A stretch of 64,000 bases of DNA. Source: Finegoldia magna ATCC 53516. Lineage in GTDB: Bacteria; Bacillota; Clostridia; Tissierellales; Peptoniphilaceae. The translations under genes were made by a program, and so were the position numbers. The DNA is taken from positions 1,189,473-1,253,472 of the forward strand of contig NZ_CM000955.1 in NCBI RefSeq assembly GCF_000159695.1, in the 5' to 3' direction. Position 1 is the stretch's first letter; the number at the start of each line of letters is the position of its first letter. Below the pieces are notes generated by a model. That model was not told the DNA's origin and did not search any database. It saw only the letters and a list, made by a program, of their open reading frames with translations. Shown one piece after another: positions 10,114 to 19,084 of this stretch.

Positions 10114-10119
10114 TATAAT
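10114..10119 (+). promoter_or_regulatory. -10 element of parA promoter
   Basis: TATAAT at this position puts the likely transcript start near 10126, at or after the ATG at 10124. This argues that translation begins at the TTG at 10142. No convincing -35 hexamer is visible. Confidence 0.5.
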
Positions 10120-10141
10120 AAATATGAAAGGAGCTGTAAAT

Positions 10142-10888
10142 TTGAAAACAATATGTGTATTTAATCAAAAAGGTGGAGTAGGTAAAACTACTACTGTCGT
10201 TAATTTGTCAGCAGCTCTTGGTTTGAAAGGAAAAAAAGTGCTTGTAGTGGATTTGGATCCGCAAGGTAACACGACTTCGGGCTTTGGAATCAACAAGTTT
10301 GAACTTCAAAAAAGCATGTACGATTTGATGGTTCACGACGATTTTGATGAAGATTTTATCATCAAAACTGAAGAAAAAAACGTGGATATAATCCCAGCAA
10401 CGTCTGATTTGTCAGGTGTAGAGGTGGAGCTTATAAACACTGATGGCAAAGAAAAGGTGTTATCTAAGATACTTTCTAATGTAAGTGGATATGATTTTTG
10501 CTTTATAGATTGCCCTCCATCTTTGGGGACGTTGTCTATTAATGCGTTGGTGGCGGCAGATTCCGTTCTTATACCTATCCAATGTGAGTTCTATGCGCTT
10601 GAGGGCGTGAGCCAGTTGATGAACACTATTAATTTGGTGAGAAGTTCGCTCAACGAAAACTTAGAGATTGAAGGTATCGTTATGAGTATGTTTGATGGTA
10701 GAAATAATCTTAGTTTGGAAGTGGTGGAAGAAGTCAAGAAATACTTCAAAGACAAGGTGTTTACGACTATGATACCGCGAAATATAAGATTAGCAGAAGC
10801 TCCAAGCTATGGAATGAGTGCGTTATCGTACGACAAAAATTCCAAAGGATCTATTGCTTACACAAGACTAGCGGAGGAATTTTTATAA
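10142..10888 (+). CDS. parA: Chromosome partition ATPase ParA (Soj)
   Basis: Deviant Walker-type ATPase that binds the nucleoid and, with ParB-parS, positions origins. KGGVGKTT (residues 10-17) carries the signature lysine, and FIDCPPSLG follows near residue 120. I choose TTG at 10142 rather than ATG at 10124: AAAGGAG sits eight bases before the TTG, the ATG overlaps that ribosome site, and the -10 box leaves no leader for the ATG. The stop overlaps the parB start by one base. Confidence 0.95.
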   Translation: MKTICVFNQKGGVGKTTTVVNLSAALGLKGKKVLVVDLDPQGNTTSGFGINKFELQKSMYDLMVHDDFDEDFIIKTEEKNVDIIPATSDLSGVEVELINTDGKEKVLSKILSNVSGYDFCFIDCPPSLGTLSINALVAADSVLIPIQCEFYALEGVSQLMNTINLVRSSLNENLEIEGIVMSMFDGRNNLSLEVVEEVKKYFKDKVFTTMIPRNIRLAEAPSYGMSALSYDKNSKGSIAYTRLAEEFL

Positions 10889-11697
10889 TGGTTAGGAAAA
10901 AGGGATTAGGAAGAGGCTTAGATGCTTTAATACCACAAAATATTATAGAAACGACAAGTTCTGATTCGATCGTTAATATCGAATTATCGAAAATAATTAG
11001 AAGAGAAGATCAACCAAGAACACATTTTGAAAAAGACAAAATACGTGAGTTAGCAAATTCTATCAAAGAATACGGCGTTATTTCTCCAATTATCGTTCGT
11101 AAAAAGGATGATAAATACGAGATAATCGCCGGAGAAAGAAGGTTTTTGGCGAGTTTAGAGGCTGGTTTGTCTGAAATTCCTGCTATTGTTAAGGAAATGG
11201 AAGATAGTGAGGTGGCAGAAGTGTCACTTATAGAAAACATTCAACGTGAGGATTTGAACGCTGTTGAAGAGGCCGTAGCTTACAAAAACTTGATGGAAAA
11301 CTACAACTTAACCCAAAAAGAATTGGCAGACAAATTGTCCAAATCAAGATCATATATAGCGAACACTTTGAGACTACTTAACTTGGATGAGTTGTCACTA
11401 GAACATTTAAAAAAAGGCGACATAACATCATCACAAGCTAGAAGTTTACTTGCTATTGACGATATGAAAAAGAGAAAAGCTTTGTTGGACAAGCTACTAT
11501 CCAAGAAAACAAATGTCAGAGAAATAGAAAAAGTATCCAAGGAAACAGACCCGTTTTTGTTGGATTTGCAAAATAGGTTTTTGGAGAAATTCTCTACCAA
11601 GGTTAGAATTAAGCCAAAAAGAAAAGGCGGAAGTATAGAGATAGAATATCTATCAAATGAAGATTTAGAAAGGATTATGGAGATATTAGAGCTATGA
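10888..11697 (+). CDS. parB: Chromosome partition protein ParB (Spo0J)
   Basis: CTP-dependent DNA clamp that loads at parS. Features seen are the N-terminal ParA-stimulating peptide KKGLGRGLDALIP, the CTP-binding region with AGERRFLA and ENIQREDLN boxes, a helix-turn-helix (about 135-165) and a C-terminal dimerisation domain. At 269 residues it is of normal length. Three parS sites within 3.5 kb upstream are its expected targets. It forms an operon with parA and the genes to pta. Confidence 0.97.
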   Translation: MVRKKGLGRGLDALIPQNIIETTSSDSIVNIELSKIIRREDQPRTHFEKDKIRELANSIKEYGVISPIIVRKKDDKYEIIAGERRFLASLEAGLSEIPAIVKEMEDSEVAEVSLIENIQREDLNAVEEAVAYKNLMENYNLTQKELADKLSKSRSYIANTLRLLNLDELSLEHLKKGDITSSQARSLLAIDDMKKRKALLDKLLSKKTNVREIEKVSKETDPFLLDLQNRFLEKFSTKVRIKPKRKGGSIEIEYLSNEDLERIMEILEL

Positions 11698-12329
11698 TGT
11701 TTATGGATCAAACTTTAGAAGAATTTATTAAAAATGTAAACTCAAAGGAACTTCCAGGTGGAGGTTCTATCAGCGCGTTGACTGCGCTATTAGGAGTAGG
11801 AATCGGAAACATGAGTTTCTATCTAACTGAGGATAAGAAGTCTTTCAAAGCATTAGACGAAAAAACTCAACAAGAAATCAGATCTCATGTAGACAGACTT
11901 ACAGAAATTATCGAAGAATTAAAGGGAAAAATGGTTGAAGATACTAAAAGCTTTGACTCTGTTCTTCAAGCATACAAATTACCAAAGGAAACTGACGAAG
12001 AAAAAGCATACAGAAAGAAAATGATAGCTGATGGATACATCATCGCTACAGAATCTCCAATGTCTTCTGCTAGAATTATGATGGAAGCAATGGAACTTGT
12101 AAAACAAATTGCAAAATATATCGATAAATATGCAATAACAGACCTTCTTGCAAGTGCATATTTATTACATTCTAGTATGAAATCAGTAATGTTGAACGCC
12201 AAAATCAACATGAAACAACTTGGAGATAGCAAGAAAGTAGCTGACGAAATCACAGCATTAGAAGACAAATCAGAAGTTTTATTGAGGGAAATTGAAGAAG
12301 TTTCATACAAGAAAATAGGTGAGGTATAA
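11694..12329 (+). CDS. Cyclodeaminase/cyclohydrolase family protein
   Basis: 211-residue, largely helical protein of the formiminotransferase-cyclodeaminase superfamily, resembling stand-alone methenyl-tetrahydrofolate cyclohydrolase (FchA) or formimino-THF cyclodeaminase. The N-terminal LPGGGSISALTALLGVGIGNM glycine-rich loop and the long helices that follow are typical. The role in one-carbon folate metabolism is from family knowledge; the exact substrate is not decided by sequence alone. The start overlaps the parB stop. Confidence 0.8.
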   Translation: MMFMDQTLEEFIKNVNSKELPGGGSISALTALLGVGIGNMSFYLTEDKKSFKALDEKTQQEIRSHVDRLTEIIEELKGKMVEDTKSFDSVLQAYKLPKETDEEKAYRKKMIADGYIIATESPMSSARIMMEAMELVKQIAKYIDKYAITDLLASAYLLHSSMKSVMLNAKINMKQLGDSKKVADEITALEDKSEVLLREIEEVSYKKIGEV

Positions 12330-13486
12330 TGACTTATTTCGATAATGCTGCGACGAGTTTTCCGAAACCTGAGATAGTTTACGAAAAACTTGACGAAGCA
12401 ATGAGAGAATTTGCCGCAAATCCAGGAAGAAGTGGACATAAATTGTCACTTAAAATGGATAGGGCGATTTTTAATTCTAGAATGAATATCGCGGAATTTG
12501 TCGGCGGAACGAATCCTCTTAATTTGATTTTCACATTGAACTGTACAGATAGCTTGAACATGGCAATCAAAGGACTTGTAAAAAAAGGCGACCACGTTAT
12601 CACGACATCTTTGGAACACAACTCCGTTCTCAGACCTCTTCACAAAATGCAAGAAGACGGCTTTATCGATTTGACGGTTGTGTACGCTGATGAACGCGGG
12701 ATTTTGGATGTCAAAAAGGTTGAAGAAGCAATAACTGACAAGACCAGAGTTTGCGTGACAACTGCTATGAGTAACTTGACTGGAACTATCGTTGATTTCT
12801 GTAAAATCGGCGAAATCATGCACGATCACGATATCTTATACATCGTCGATGCTGCACAAGCGATGGGGTATTTGGATTTTGACATGAAAAATATGCCGAT
12901 AGATGTGTTGTGTTTCCCTGGACACAAATCATTGTTTGGGCCAATGGGAACGGGCGCTATGTATATTAAAGAAGGAATTGATGTTAAAAGTTTGAAACAA
13001 GGTGGAACTGGATCTCACTCACAAGATTTGGAACAACCTGACGAATATCCTGACAGATTAGAAGCTGGAACTATCAACGGACCTGCAATCTATGCGCTTT
13101 CAGCCGGTGTAGATTTCATCAAACAAGAGGGTTTGAAAAACATTAGAGTCCACGAAAATAAACTTAAAGATAGATTTATAAATGGTTTGAAAGATGAAAA
13201 GGGTATAATATTATATGGCAGTTTGGATGAACACCAAGGACCAGTTGTGCCTGTAAATGTTGAAGGAATCGGGTCGAGTCAGTTGGCATACATCCTAGAT
13301 GACAAATACGATATCGCAACGAGAGCTGGAATTCACTGTGCGCCACTTGCACACAAGACAATTCACACACAAGACATCGGTGCTGTGAGGTTCTCATTTG
13401 GCCATTTCAACACTGAAGAAGAAGTGGACAAAGCGATTGAAGCGTTGAAGGAAATCAACAGAGGAGACAAAGATGGGGCAATCTAG
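12329..13486 (+). CDS. Cysteine desulfurase-like aminotransferase class V (group II)
   Basis: PLP-dependent enzyme expected to release sulfur from cysteine, or selenium from selenocysteine. YFDNAATSFPKP starts the protein, the PLP lysine lies in FPGHKSLFGP, and a candidate catalytic cysteine in GIHCAPLAHK precedes the VRFSFGHFNTEEEVD C-terminus. It differs from the IscS-type enzyme at 29949, which has the longer SAGSACSAG loop. ATG overlaps the previous stop. Its placement with parB is known in other Clostridia-like genomes, but the sulfur acceptor is not evident here. Confidence 0.85.
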   Translation: MTYFDNAATSFPKPEIVYEKLDEAMREFAANPGRSGHKLSLKMDRAIFNSRMNIAEFVGGTNPLNLIFTLNCTDSLNMAIKGLVKKGDHVITTSLEHNSVLRPLHKMQEDGFIDLTVVYADERGILDVKKVEEAITDKTRVCVTTAMSNLTGTIVDFCKIGEIMHDHDILYIVDAAQAMGYLDFDMKNMPIDVLCFPGHKSLFGPMGTGAMYIKEGIDVKSLKQGGTGSHSQDLEQPDEYPDRLEAGTINGPAIYALSAGVDFIKQEGLKNIRVHENKLKDRFINGLKDEKGIILYGSLDEHQGPVVPVNVEGIGSSQLAYILDDKYDIATRAGIHCAPLAHKTIHTQDIGAVRFSFGHFNTEEEVDKAIEALKEINRGDKDGAI

Positions 13487-13961
13487 TGCTATGAACGTGA
13501 TCATAATAATTCTTATGGTGTTTGTGGTATTAGTTTCCGTGATAAATTTCCGTAAAATCAACATCGTCAACAAGAAAGTCAACAGGGTCAAAAGGAGATA
13601 CGATGCGCTTTTCAGAGCGCAAGATGGCGACATTGAAGATATTTTGAATCAAAATTCTACAGATATCGTGGCAAATCAAAAAAGAATCGAAGAATTGTCC
13701 AAAACATTGGAGTCTGTGGAAACTTTACAAGCAATATCGCTTCAAAAAATCGGCCTCGTAAACTACGACGCATTTGAATATTTGACTAACAAACTCTCAT
13801 ATTCACTATGTTTGTTGGATGCCAACGACAACGGGCTTATAATCACGTCGATTTTCGGAAGAGAACAATCTACAAGCTACATCAAAATCATAACAAACGC
13901 TAAATGTAGCGAAAAACTAAGCGAAGAAGAAAATGAAGCTTTGAAGAAAGCTTTAAAATAA
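13473..13961 (+). CDS. DUF4446 family membrane-anchored protein
   Basis: 162-residue protein with one N-terminal membrane helix (about 8-26), a basic coiled-coil stretch and a C-terminal domain with LQKIGLVNYDAFEYL and ITSIFGREQSTSYIK, typical of DUF4446. The family is often found next to parB in Firmicutes, and its biochemical role is unknown. It overlaps the preceding gene by 14 bases and is probably cotranscribed with the partition genes. Confidence 0.85.
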   Translation: MGQSSAMNVIIIILMVFVVLVSVINFRKINIVNKKVNRVKRRYDALFRAQDGDIEDILNQNSTDIVANQKRIEELSKTLESVETLQAISLQKIGLVNYDAFEYLTNKLSYSLCLLDANDNGLIITSIFGREQSTSYIKIITNAKCSEKLSEEENEALKKALK

Positions 13962-13985
13962 AACATTGTAATAAAGGAGAAGAAA

Positions 13986-14957
13986 ATGGATATATTTGAA
14001 TCATTGAAATCAAAAATCTCAGGCAAAAACTTAAAAATAGTATTTCCTGAAGGAGAAGAATTAAGAATTTTAAAAGCAGTAGCTAGATTGAACGAAGAGA
14101 AAATCATAACTCCTGTAATTTTAGGCGACGAAAACAAAATCAAAGAACTAGCATCACAAGAAAACTTAAACATCGAAGGAGTTAAAATCATCAATCCACT
14201 TACAGCAGATGATTTCGATGAAAAAGTAGCAAAATTTGTTGAAAGACGTAAAGGCAAAAACACTGAAGAACAAGCAAGAACTATGCTTAAAGATGTAAAC
14301 TACTACGGAACAATGATGCTTTATTGTGACGAAGTGGACGGACTTGTATCAGGTGCAGTTCACTCAACTGGAGACACTGTAAAACCAGCACTACAAATCA
14401 TCAAGACAAAACCAGGCACAAAACTTGTATCAGGTGCAATGGTTATGATTGGACCAAACGGCGAAAGATACGTATTCTCAGACATCGCCATCAACATCGA
14501 ATTATCCGAAGAACAATTGGCAGAAGTTGGCGTAGTAAGCGCTGAAACTGCAAAACTTTACGACATCGATCCAAAAGTTGCATTTCTTTCATTCTCTACA
14601 AAAGGCTCTGCAAAACATCCATTTGCAGAAAAAGTTGCTAACGCTACTAAAATCGCCAAAGAAATGGCTCCAGAACTTCCAATCGATGGGGAATTACAAT
14701 TTGACGCAAGTATCGTTGAATCTGTAGGAAAACAAAAAGCTCCGGGCTCAAACGTTGCAGGTCACGCAAATGTGTTCGTATTCCCAGATTTACAAGCAGG
14801 TAACATCGGATACAAAATCGCTCAAAGATTAGGAAAATTCGAAGCAATAGGACCTATCTTGCAAGGAATGGCAAAACCAGTTAACGATTTGTCCCGTGGT
14901 TGCAACGAAGAAGACGTGTACAAGTTAGCTCTTATCACAGCTGCTCAATCATTATAA
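13986..14957 (+). CDS. pta: Phosphate acetyltransferase
   Basis: Converts acetyl-CoA and phosphate to acetyl phosphate, the step before ATP formation by acetate kinase in fermentation. At 323 residues it is the short form without a regulatory N-terminal domain. KIVFPEGEELRILKA at the start and the SGAVHSTGDTVKPALQ and GHANVFVFPDLQAGN stretches are characteristic. ackA is not adjacent. It has an AAGGAG ribosome site 24 bases after the previous gene. Confidence 0.96.
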   Translation: MDIFESLKSKISGKNLKIVFPEGEELRILKAVARLNEEKIITPVILGDENKIKELASQENLNIEGVKIINPLTADDFDEKVAKFVERRKGKNTEEQARTMLKDVNYYGTMMLYCDEVDGLVSGAVHSTGDTVKPALQIIKTKPGTKLVSGAMVMIGPNGERYVFSDIAINIELSEEQLAEVGVVSAETAKLYDIDPKVAFLSFSTKGSAKHPFAEKVANATKIAKEMAPELPIDGELQFDASIVESVGKQKAPGSNVAGHANVFVFPDLQAGNIGYKIAQRLGKFEAIGPILQGMAKPVNDLSRGCNEEDVYKLALITAAQSL

Positions 14958-14958
14958 A

Positions 14959-15315
14959 GTGAAAAACAATAGACTGTTCACGCTAATAACATATGTCGTA
15001 TTCTTGTTATTCTCAGGATTTTTAGTAGAAATCGCAATATCAGGCAAGAATTTAACAAGAATAATGCTAATAGTTTTCGTAGCATCCTTATTAGTCGTGA
15101 CTAAAATGATTTACGACAGAAGAGATGAGGACATATCATCTTTGAAAGAATTGAGATTGTATTTGATTGCAAGTGCAGTAGTTTCCGTAATGGCAATAGT
15201 AAAATATTTCAAAGAATTCTCATTTAGTAGAATATATATGCCTTTTGCATTTGCAATAATCATACACTTAGTTTATACACTAATATATAAAAATAAATCA
15301 AAAACACAAAGATAG
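14959..15315 (+). CDS. Small integral membrane protein, unknown
   Basis: 118 residues from a GTG start one base after pta stops. Four hydrophobic segments (about 7-24, 30-45, 66-84, 92-110) make up most of the protein. No family motif is recognised. The tight spacing suggests cotranscription with pta. The stop codon falls within the stem of the following hairpin. Confidence 0.7.
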   Translation: MKNNRLFTLITYVVFLLFSGFLVEIAISGKNLTRIMLIVFVASLLVVTKMIYDRRDEDISSLKELRLYLIASAVVSVMAIVKYFKEFSFSRIYMPFAFAIIIHLVYTLIYKNKSKTQR

Positions 15316-15331
15316 GTGAAAGCCTATCTTT
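15308..15331 (+). terminator. Hairpin at the end of the pta operon
   Basis: AAAGATAGG and CCTATCTTT with a six-base loop, followed only by TGTCTTT. It is a weak or attenuating terminator. Confidence 0.5.
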
Positions 15332-15348
15332 GTCTTTAAGGAGATAAA

Positions 15349-16257
15349 ATGGAGTTAATTAATTTCATATATATGTTCTTCTTTTATGCAGTAATCGGAT
15401 ATATTTGGGAAGTAATCTGGGTAAGCGCTGGACAAAAGAAACTTACAAACAGAGGATTCTTGTACGGACCATTACTTCCAATATACGGATTTGGAGCAGT
15501 GTTCATCACGCTTTTTGTGGACCACGCAATAGCAAGATTCAACGACTCCTACATCGTAATATTTTTATCGGGACTTATAATCGCTACGGCACTGGAGTTC
15601 GTAACAGGATATTTAATTGAAAAAATATTCAAAGTAAGATATTGGGATTACACAGAAAGATTTATGAACATCAAAGGGCTAATATGCCTCAGATCATCAC
15701 TGTTTTTCGGAGTAATGTCCATATTCATGATGAATTATTCTAACAAACATATACTTGAACTCACTGAAAAAATCAAAAACAGCAATTACAACTTCGTGAT
15801 TTACATTCTTATCGCGATATTTGCTGTAGATGTTGTGATTTCAGTAAAACAAGCTTATGGATTTAGATATATAATTGAATATCAAGAAAAAATGGAAGCA
15901 TACTTGAATGAAATCAGAAAAGATGTCAAGCTCAAAGCGTTGGAAGGATCACAAACACTTGAAGCTGATTTGTCGGGACTTAAAAGTGCACTTCGTGACA
16001 GGATAGAACAAGTGGAAATCAAGAAATCCTTCATAGAAAACAGCGCCAAAATATTAGAAGACAGAATTGAAAGAGAAACCAACCTCAAAGAAAAGCTCAA
16101 AACCTTGTTGGATGAAAGAGTTGAAAGCGCTGAAAAAGTCGAACTAATCCACGATAGAATCGACAAAGTTTACGATAAAAGGCTTAAAAGATTACAAACT
16201 CACCAAAAAAACATACAAAGAGTTGCAAAGAGAAACGATATAACTTACAAAAAATAA
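15349..16257 (+). CDS. CmpB-type putative ABC transporter membrane protein (PF06541)
   Basis: 302 residues. The N-terminal half is a multi-helix membrane domain with FYAVIGYIWEV and NRGFLYGPLLPIYGFGAV, hallmarks of the CmpB family. From about residue 185 onward it is a long charged coiled coil in the cytoplasm. No ATPase gene is adjacent, so the transporter label is inherited from the family name only. AAGGAG precedes the ATG. Confidence 0.8.
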   Translation: MELINFIYMFFFYAVIGYIWEVIWVSAGQKKLTNRGFLYGPLLPIYGFGAVFITLFVDHAIARFNDSYIVIFLSGLIIATALEFVTGYLIEKIFKVRYWDYTERFMNIKGLICLRSSLFFGVMSIFMMNYSNKHILELTEKIKNSNYNFVIYILIAIFAVDVVISVKQAYGFRYIIEYQEKMEAYLNEIRKDVKLKALEGSQTLEADLSGLKSALRDRIEQVEIKKSFIENSAKILEDRIERETNLKEKLKTLLDERVESAEKVELIHDRIDKVYDKRLKRLQTHQKNIQRVAKRNDITYKK

Positions 16258-16261
16258 AAAT

Positions 16262-16292
16262 AAGCAGATGTCTTATACGGCATCTGCTTTTG
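16262..16292. terminator. Bidirectional terminator between convergent genes
   Basis: AAGCAGATG/CATCTGCTT stem with T-rich sequence on both outer sides. It serves the CmpB gene on plus and mnmH on minus. Confidence 0.85.
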
Positions 16293-16321
16293 TTGTATCA
16301 AAAACAAATATTTATACAGAA

Positions 16322-17341
16322 TTATTTTGCATAAAATTTCATTATTTCTTCAGCACACTTTTCGCTATTTTCATTATTTATTTCCAGCTCAAAATCTTTT
16401 GATTTGACTGCGTAATTGATGTCGTAGTATTTTGTAATCAAACTTTCTATCACATAATCGTAGTCTTCATCATCTAGTTTATCAATCAAAATGGAGGAGT
16501 TATTATTGCCAATGTATTTGGACAAATGATTTATCCCTTTTTTTATATCCTCCAAAGCATGAGGATTTTTCAAATAATCTGTTTTTATTCTATCTATTCT
16601 ATCTTGAAGGCTTGAATTTATCATAACTTGATGATGTGAACTGTTGTATTTTTGTCTCAAAGATTTGGGAACATTAATTCTTCCTATTTTGCTACTTTCA
16701 CATTCCACAAAAACAGGTTCATTATCAAAACTTTTTAGCTTATCTAACAACAAACTTTCGAACATTTTTTGCGTTGGTTGTTCATTCAACCCTGCATTTC
16801 CAAGGATAGAGCCTCTGTGGTTTGCAAGTTGTTCCAAGTTGAGGACGTTTTTGTTAGAATGTTCCAAGTAATTCAGAATTTCCGTCTTGCCAACACCAGT
16901 GTAGCCGTTGATGTTCACGTATTCATGTGAATTTATAAGCGCATCTAGATTTTCGATAACGTATTTGCGATAAGCTTTGTATCCACCTTTTAGCCTGTAA
17001 ATACTGAGTCCCATTGATTTCATAATGTTAAAAAGCACAGTACTTCTCATGGAACCTCTGTAGCAAAACAAGCACACGTTGTGATTTTCACTCAAATCCA
17101 ACAATTTTACGTAAATGTCTTCTAGTTTTACAGATGCATATCTTATCGCCAATTTCTTTGCACATTCGTGATCGCCGTTATCGTAAATCGTTGAAATTTC
17201 CACTCTTTCATCGTTGTTTAGTATAGGAATATTTAAAGCATTAGGTATAGTCTCTCTTTGAAATTCGTATTCGCTTCTAACATCGACAAATATTAAGTTT
17301 TCCATATTTATAAGTTCTTCATAAGTATTTGCTACGAACAT
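16322..17341 (-). CDS. mnmH: tRNA 2-selenouridine synthase (SelU)
   Basis: Replaces sulfur with selenium at wobble 2-thiouridine of tRNAs, through a geranylated intermediate, using selenophosphate. An N-terminal rhodanese domain carries the catalytic cysteine in LFCYRGSMRS (Cys93 from the chosen start). A P-loop GYTGVGKTE follows at about 146-154. I chose the ATG at 17341 because TTGGAGG lies directly upstream; the longer frame would start at a TTG within that ribosome site. It implies the organism makes selenophosphate. Its substrate is made by MnmA, encoded at 31030. Confidence 0.93.
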   Translation of the reverse strand: MFVANTYEELINMENLIFVDVRSEYEFQRETIPNALNIPILNNDERVEISTIYDNGDHECAKKLAIRYASVKLEDIYVKLLDLSENHNVCLFCYRGSMRSTVLFNIMKSMGLSIYRLKGGYKAYRKYVIENLDALINSHEYVNINGYTGVGKTEILNYLEHSNKNVLNLEQLANHRGSILGNAGLNEQPTQKMFESLLLDKLKSFDNEPVFVECESSKIGRINVPKSLRQKYNSSHHQVMINSSLQDRIDRIKTDYLKNPHALEDIKKGINHLSKYIGNNNSSILIDKLDDEDYDYVIESLITKYYDINYAVKSKDFELEINNENSEKCAEEIMKFYAK

Positions 17342-17360
17342 TTTGGCCTCCAAGGTACTA

Positions 17361-17387
17361 ATTATACACCTTTTATTGCATTTGTAA
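17361..17387 (-). promoter_or_regulatory. Promoter of mnmH
   Basis: Reading the minus strand, TTTACA and TATAAT are separated by about 16 bases, just upstream of the mnmH ribosome site. Confidence 0.6.
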
Positions 17388-17408
17388 AAGAGATTTGTAA
17401 CAAAAAAA

Positions 17409-17431
17409 GAACTTGCAATAACAAGTTCTCA
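17409..17431 (-). terminator. Terminator of traX-like gene
   Basis: GAACTTG/CAAGTTC stem followed on the minus strand by TTTTTTT. Confidence 0.85.
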
Positions 17432-17432
17432 A

Positions 17433-18164
17433 TTAAAAATTAAAATACATTCTAACAAGTCCAAGTATCAATATATGGACTGGATAGAATAGGTAATTTA
17501 CCAATTTGTTTTGTTTTCCACGTTCTCCGTTGTATGTCACAGTAAAGGCGAATCCCAAGAACGAATACACTTCTTTGATAATCGACAAATATCCAAGACC
17601 TGCTGAAATCACTGGCTTGTCGTAGAAAATGTAGAACAAATAAGCTAGAATTATCGCATGATAATCGTAGTCCAAGCTCAAATACATCGCCAAGAATCCG
17701 AAAACAGCGACGATTACAACAGATGCACCGTACCAAAATATCCTGTTTTTAAACTTATCTTTAATATAATCGATTATCCACACAGTCACAAGGCACAATG
17801 CCAACGTGAACATCATATTGTTCCAGTACGGATCGAACAACACTTTTGATGTAAAAATGTCGAACGGTACTTCCGAAATCACTGCAAATACCAACAAGTT
17901 ACGAAGATATTTCGCCCTGTCGTGTGTCTTGAAAAATCCTTCTACTATGAAAAATATAAAAATAGGAAATGCAATTCTTCCTAATATCGATAAAAAGTTC
18001 GAGATATACAACAACGCTCCTTTTCCATTTAAAAAATGCGTTACAATCGAGTTGTTAATATGATCTATCAGCATCGATGTAAACGCAATGTATTTTAGCT
18101 GAGCTGCGTTGAATATCTGAAATTTCTTTAATTTATCGTGTTCAAATCTTTTATTAATATCCAT
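17433..18164 (-). CDS. TraX family membrane protein
   Basis: 243-residue polytopic membrane protein with about seven hydrophobic segments. FNAAQLKYIAFTSMLIDHI near the N-terminus and LGRIAFPIFIFFIVEGFFKT are characteristic of the TraX/acyltransferase-like family, named after the F-pilin N-acetylase. No conjugation genes are nearby, so its substrate is unknown. The pseudopilin operon 350 bases away on the other strand is a possible but unproven partner. The start has AAGGAG upstream. Confidence 0.85.
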   Translation of the reverse strand: MDINKRFEHDKLKKFQIFNAAQLKYIAFTSMLIDHINNSIVTHFLNGKGALLYISNFLSILGRIAFPIFIFFIVEGFFKTHDRAKYLRNLLVFAVISEVPFDIFTSKVLFDPYWNNMMFTLALCLVTVWIIDYIKDKFKNRIFWYGASVVIVAVFGFLAMYLSLDYDYHAIILAYLFYIFYDKPVISAGLGYLSIIKEVYSFLGFAFTVTYNGERGKQNKLVNYLFYPVHILILGLVRMYFNF

Positions 18165-18264
18165 TAGTTCTCCTTAAAAATTGAGTATACTGTATGATAC
18201 ACTAATTTGAACAAATTTGCAATATTTTCATTTACAAAAATTAAGAAAATAATTCAAACTATAA

Positions 18265-18399
18265 ATTATACATACACAACAAGCACAACAAGCTCCCACT
18301 CCATGCACGACTTATGCGTTGTTTTATGACGGAAAATGGATCAGCAATGAACAACAAAATGAAAAGAAATTTTTGAAGTTGATAGAAGAAGTTCGCTGA
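18265..18399 (+). pseudogene. C-terminal remnant of YoaP-like acetyltransferase protein
   Basis: After an in-frame stop, a frame reads through APTPCTTYALFYDGKWIS and ends NEKKFLKLIEEVR before TGA. This resembles the C-terminal YoaP domain found after some GNAT acetyltransferase domains. No start codon or N-terminal domain remains. It occupies most of the gene-free stretch 18165-18520, the rest of which is AT-rich with a -10-like TAATAT sequence before 18533. Confidence 0.4.
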
Positions 18400-18532
18400 A
18401 AATTCGCGTCTTAGACCGTGATTATTTACTTAAAATTATCGACTAATTTTACTAACCGAAATTAACCAATACTTTACAAAAAAATGTTTATTTTAGCTAA
18501 AAAAATAATATAATATTATTATGGAGGAAAAT

Positions 18533-19084
18533 ATGGGAACCATAATAGTTTTGATGTTGATGGCTAAGTGTTTGATGGATTTATATTTGAAGAGATTGTC
18601 CATCAAAAACGTTGGAGTGTTTGCGTTGATTTCGGTGTTTTTGTATGCGATTTTCCGAATAACGAATACTACATCAATCTACGATTTTGCTCTGTTACTT
18701 GGCTGCAGCGATATGATGGTTGACGATTTCAAAACCAATGAGGTGTACTGGATTAACTGTGTGTTTTTCATGATTTGTAGCATTATTGTTTCTGTGTTTT
18801 CTAGTTTTTTCGTGACAAGTTTTCTGATTTTACTAGTTCCTGTGATGTTTAATTTCGTGGCGAAGGACAGGTTTATGGGTAGTGTGGATTGTTTGATTAT
18901 TCTGGGACTTGGCATGAGCAAAAGTTTCACAGATTTGGTGAGTTTCGTGTTTTATCTTGGAATTATAAGTGGAATCAGGGCTTTGATTTATATTATAAGA
19001 AAAGAAGAGAATGAGGAGATTGCGTTCGTCCCTGTGATTTGGTCTTCTTTTTTGTTGTATGCGGTGATGGGAAATGTTTTCTAG
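18533..19084 (+). CDS. A24-like prepilin peptidase-related membrane protein
   Basis: 183 residues from the ATG at 18533, chosen because GGAGG lies just before it and overlaps the earlier ATG at 18521. Six hydrophobic segments are seen, with FMGSVDCLIILGLGM where A24 prepilin peptidases have an FxGxGD motif. The second glycine is not kept, but the aspartate is. An acidic MVDDFKTNE loop may supply the other aspartate. It opens an operon of pilin-like genes, so processing of those pseudopilins is the natural role. Activity is uncertain because the motif deviates. Confidence 0.6.
   Translation: MGTIIVLMLMAKCLMDLYLKRLSIKNVGVFALISVFLYAIFRITNTTSIYDFALLLGCSDMMVDDFKTNEVYWINCVFFMICSIIVSVFSSFFVTSFLILLVPVMFNFVAKDRFMGSVDCLIILGLGMSKSFTDLVSFVFYLGIISGIRALIYIIRKEENEEIAFVPVIWSSFLLYAVMGNVF

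Noticed and set aside
17774-17782. Perfect DnaA box TTATCCACA
   Set aside because: A single copy inside the traX-like coding sequence, with no cluster or AT-rich unwinding region near it. Chance is sufficient.
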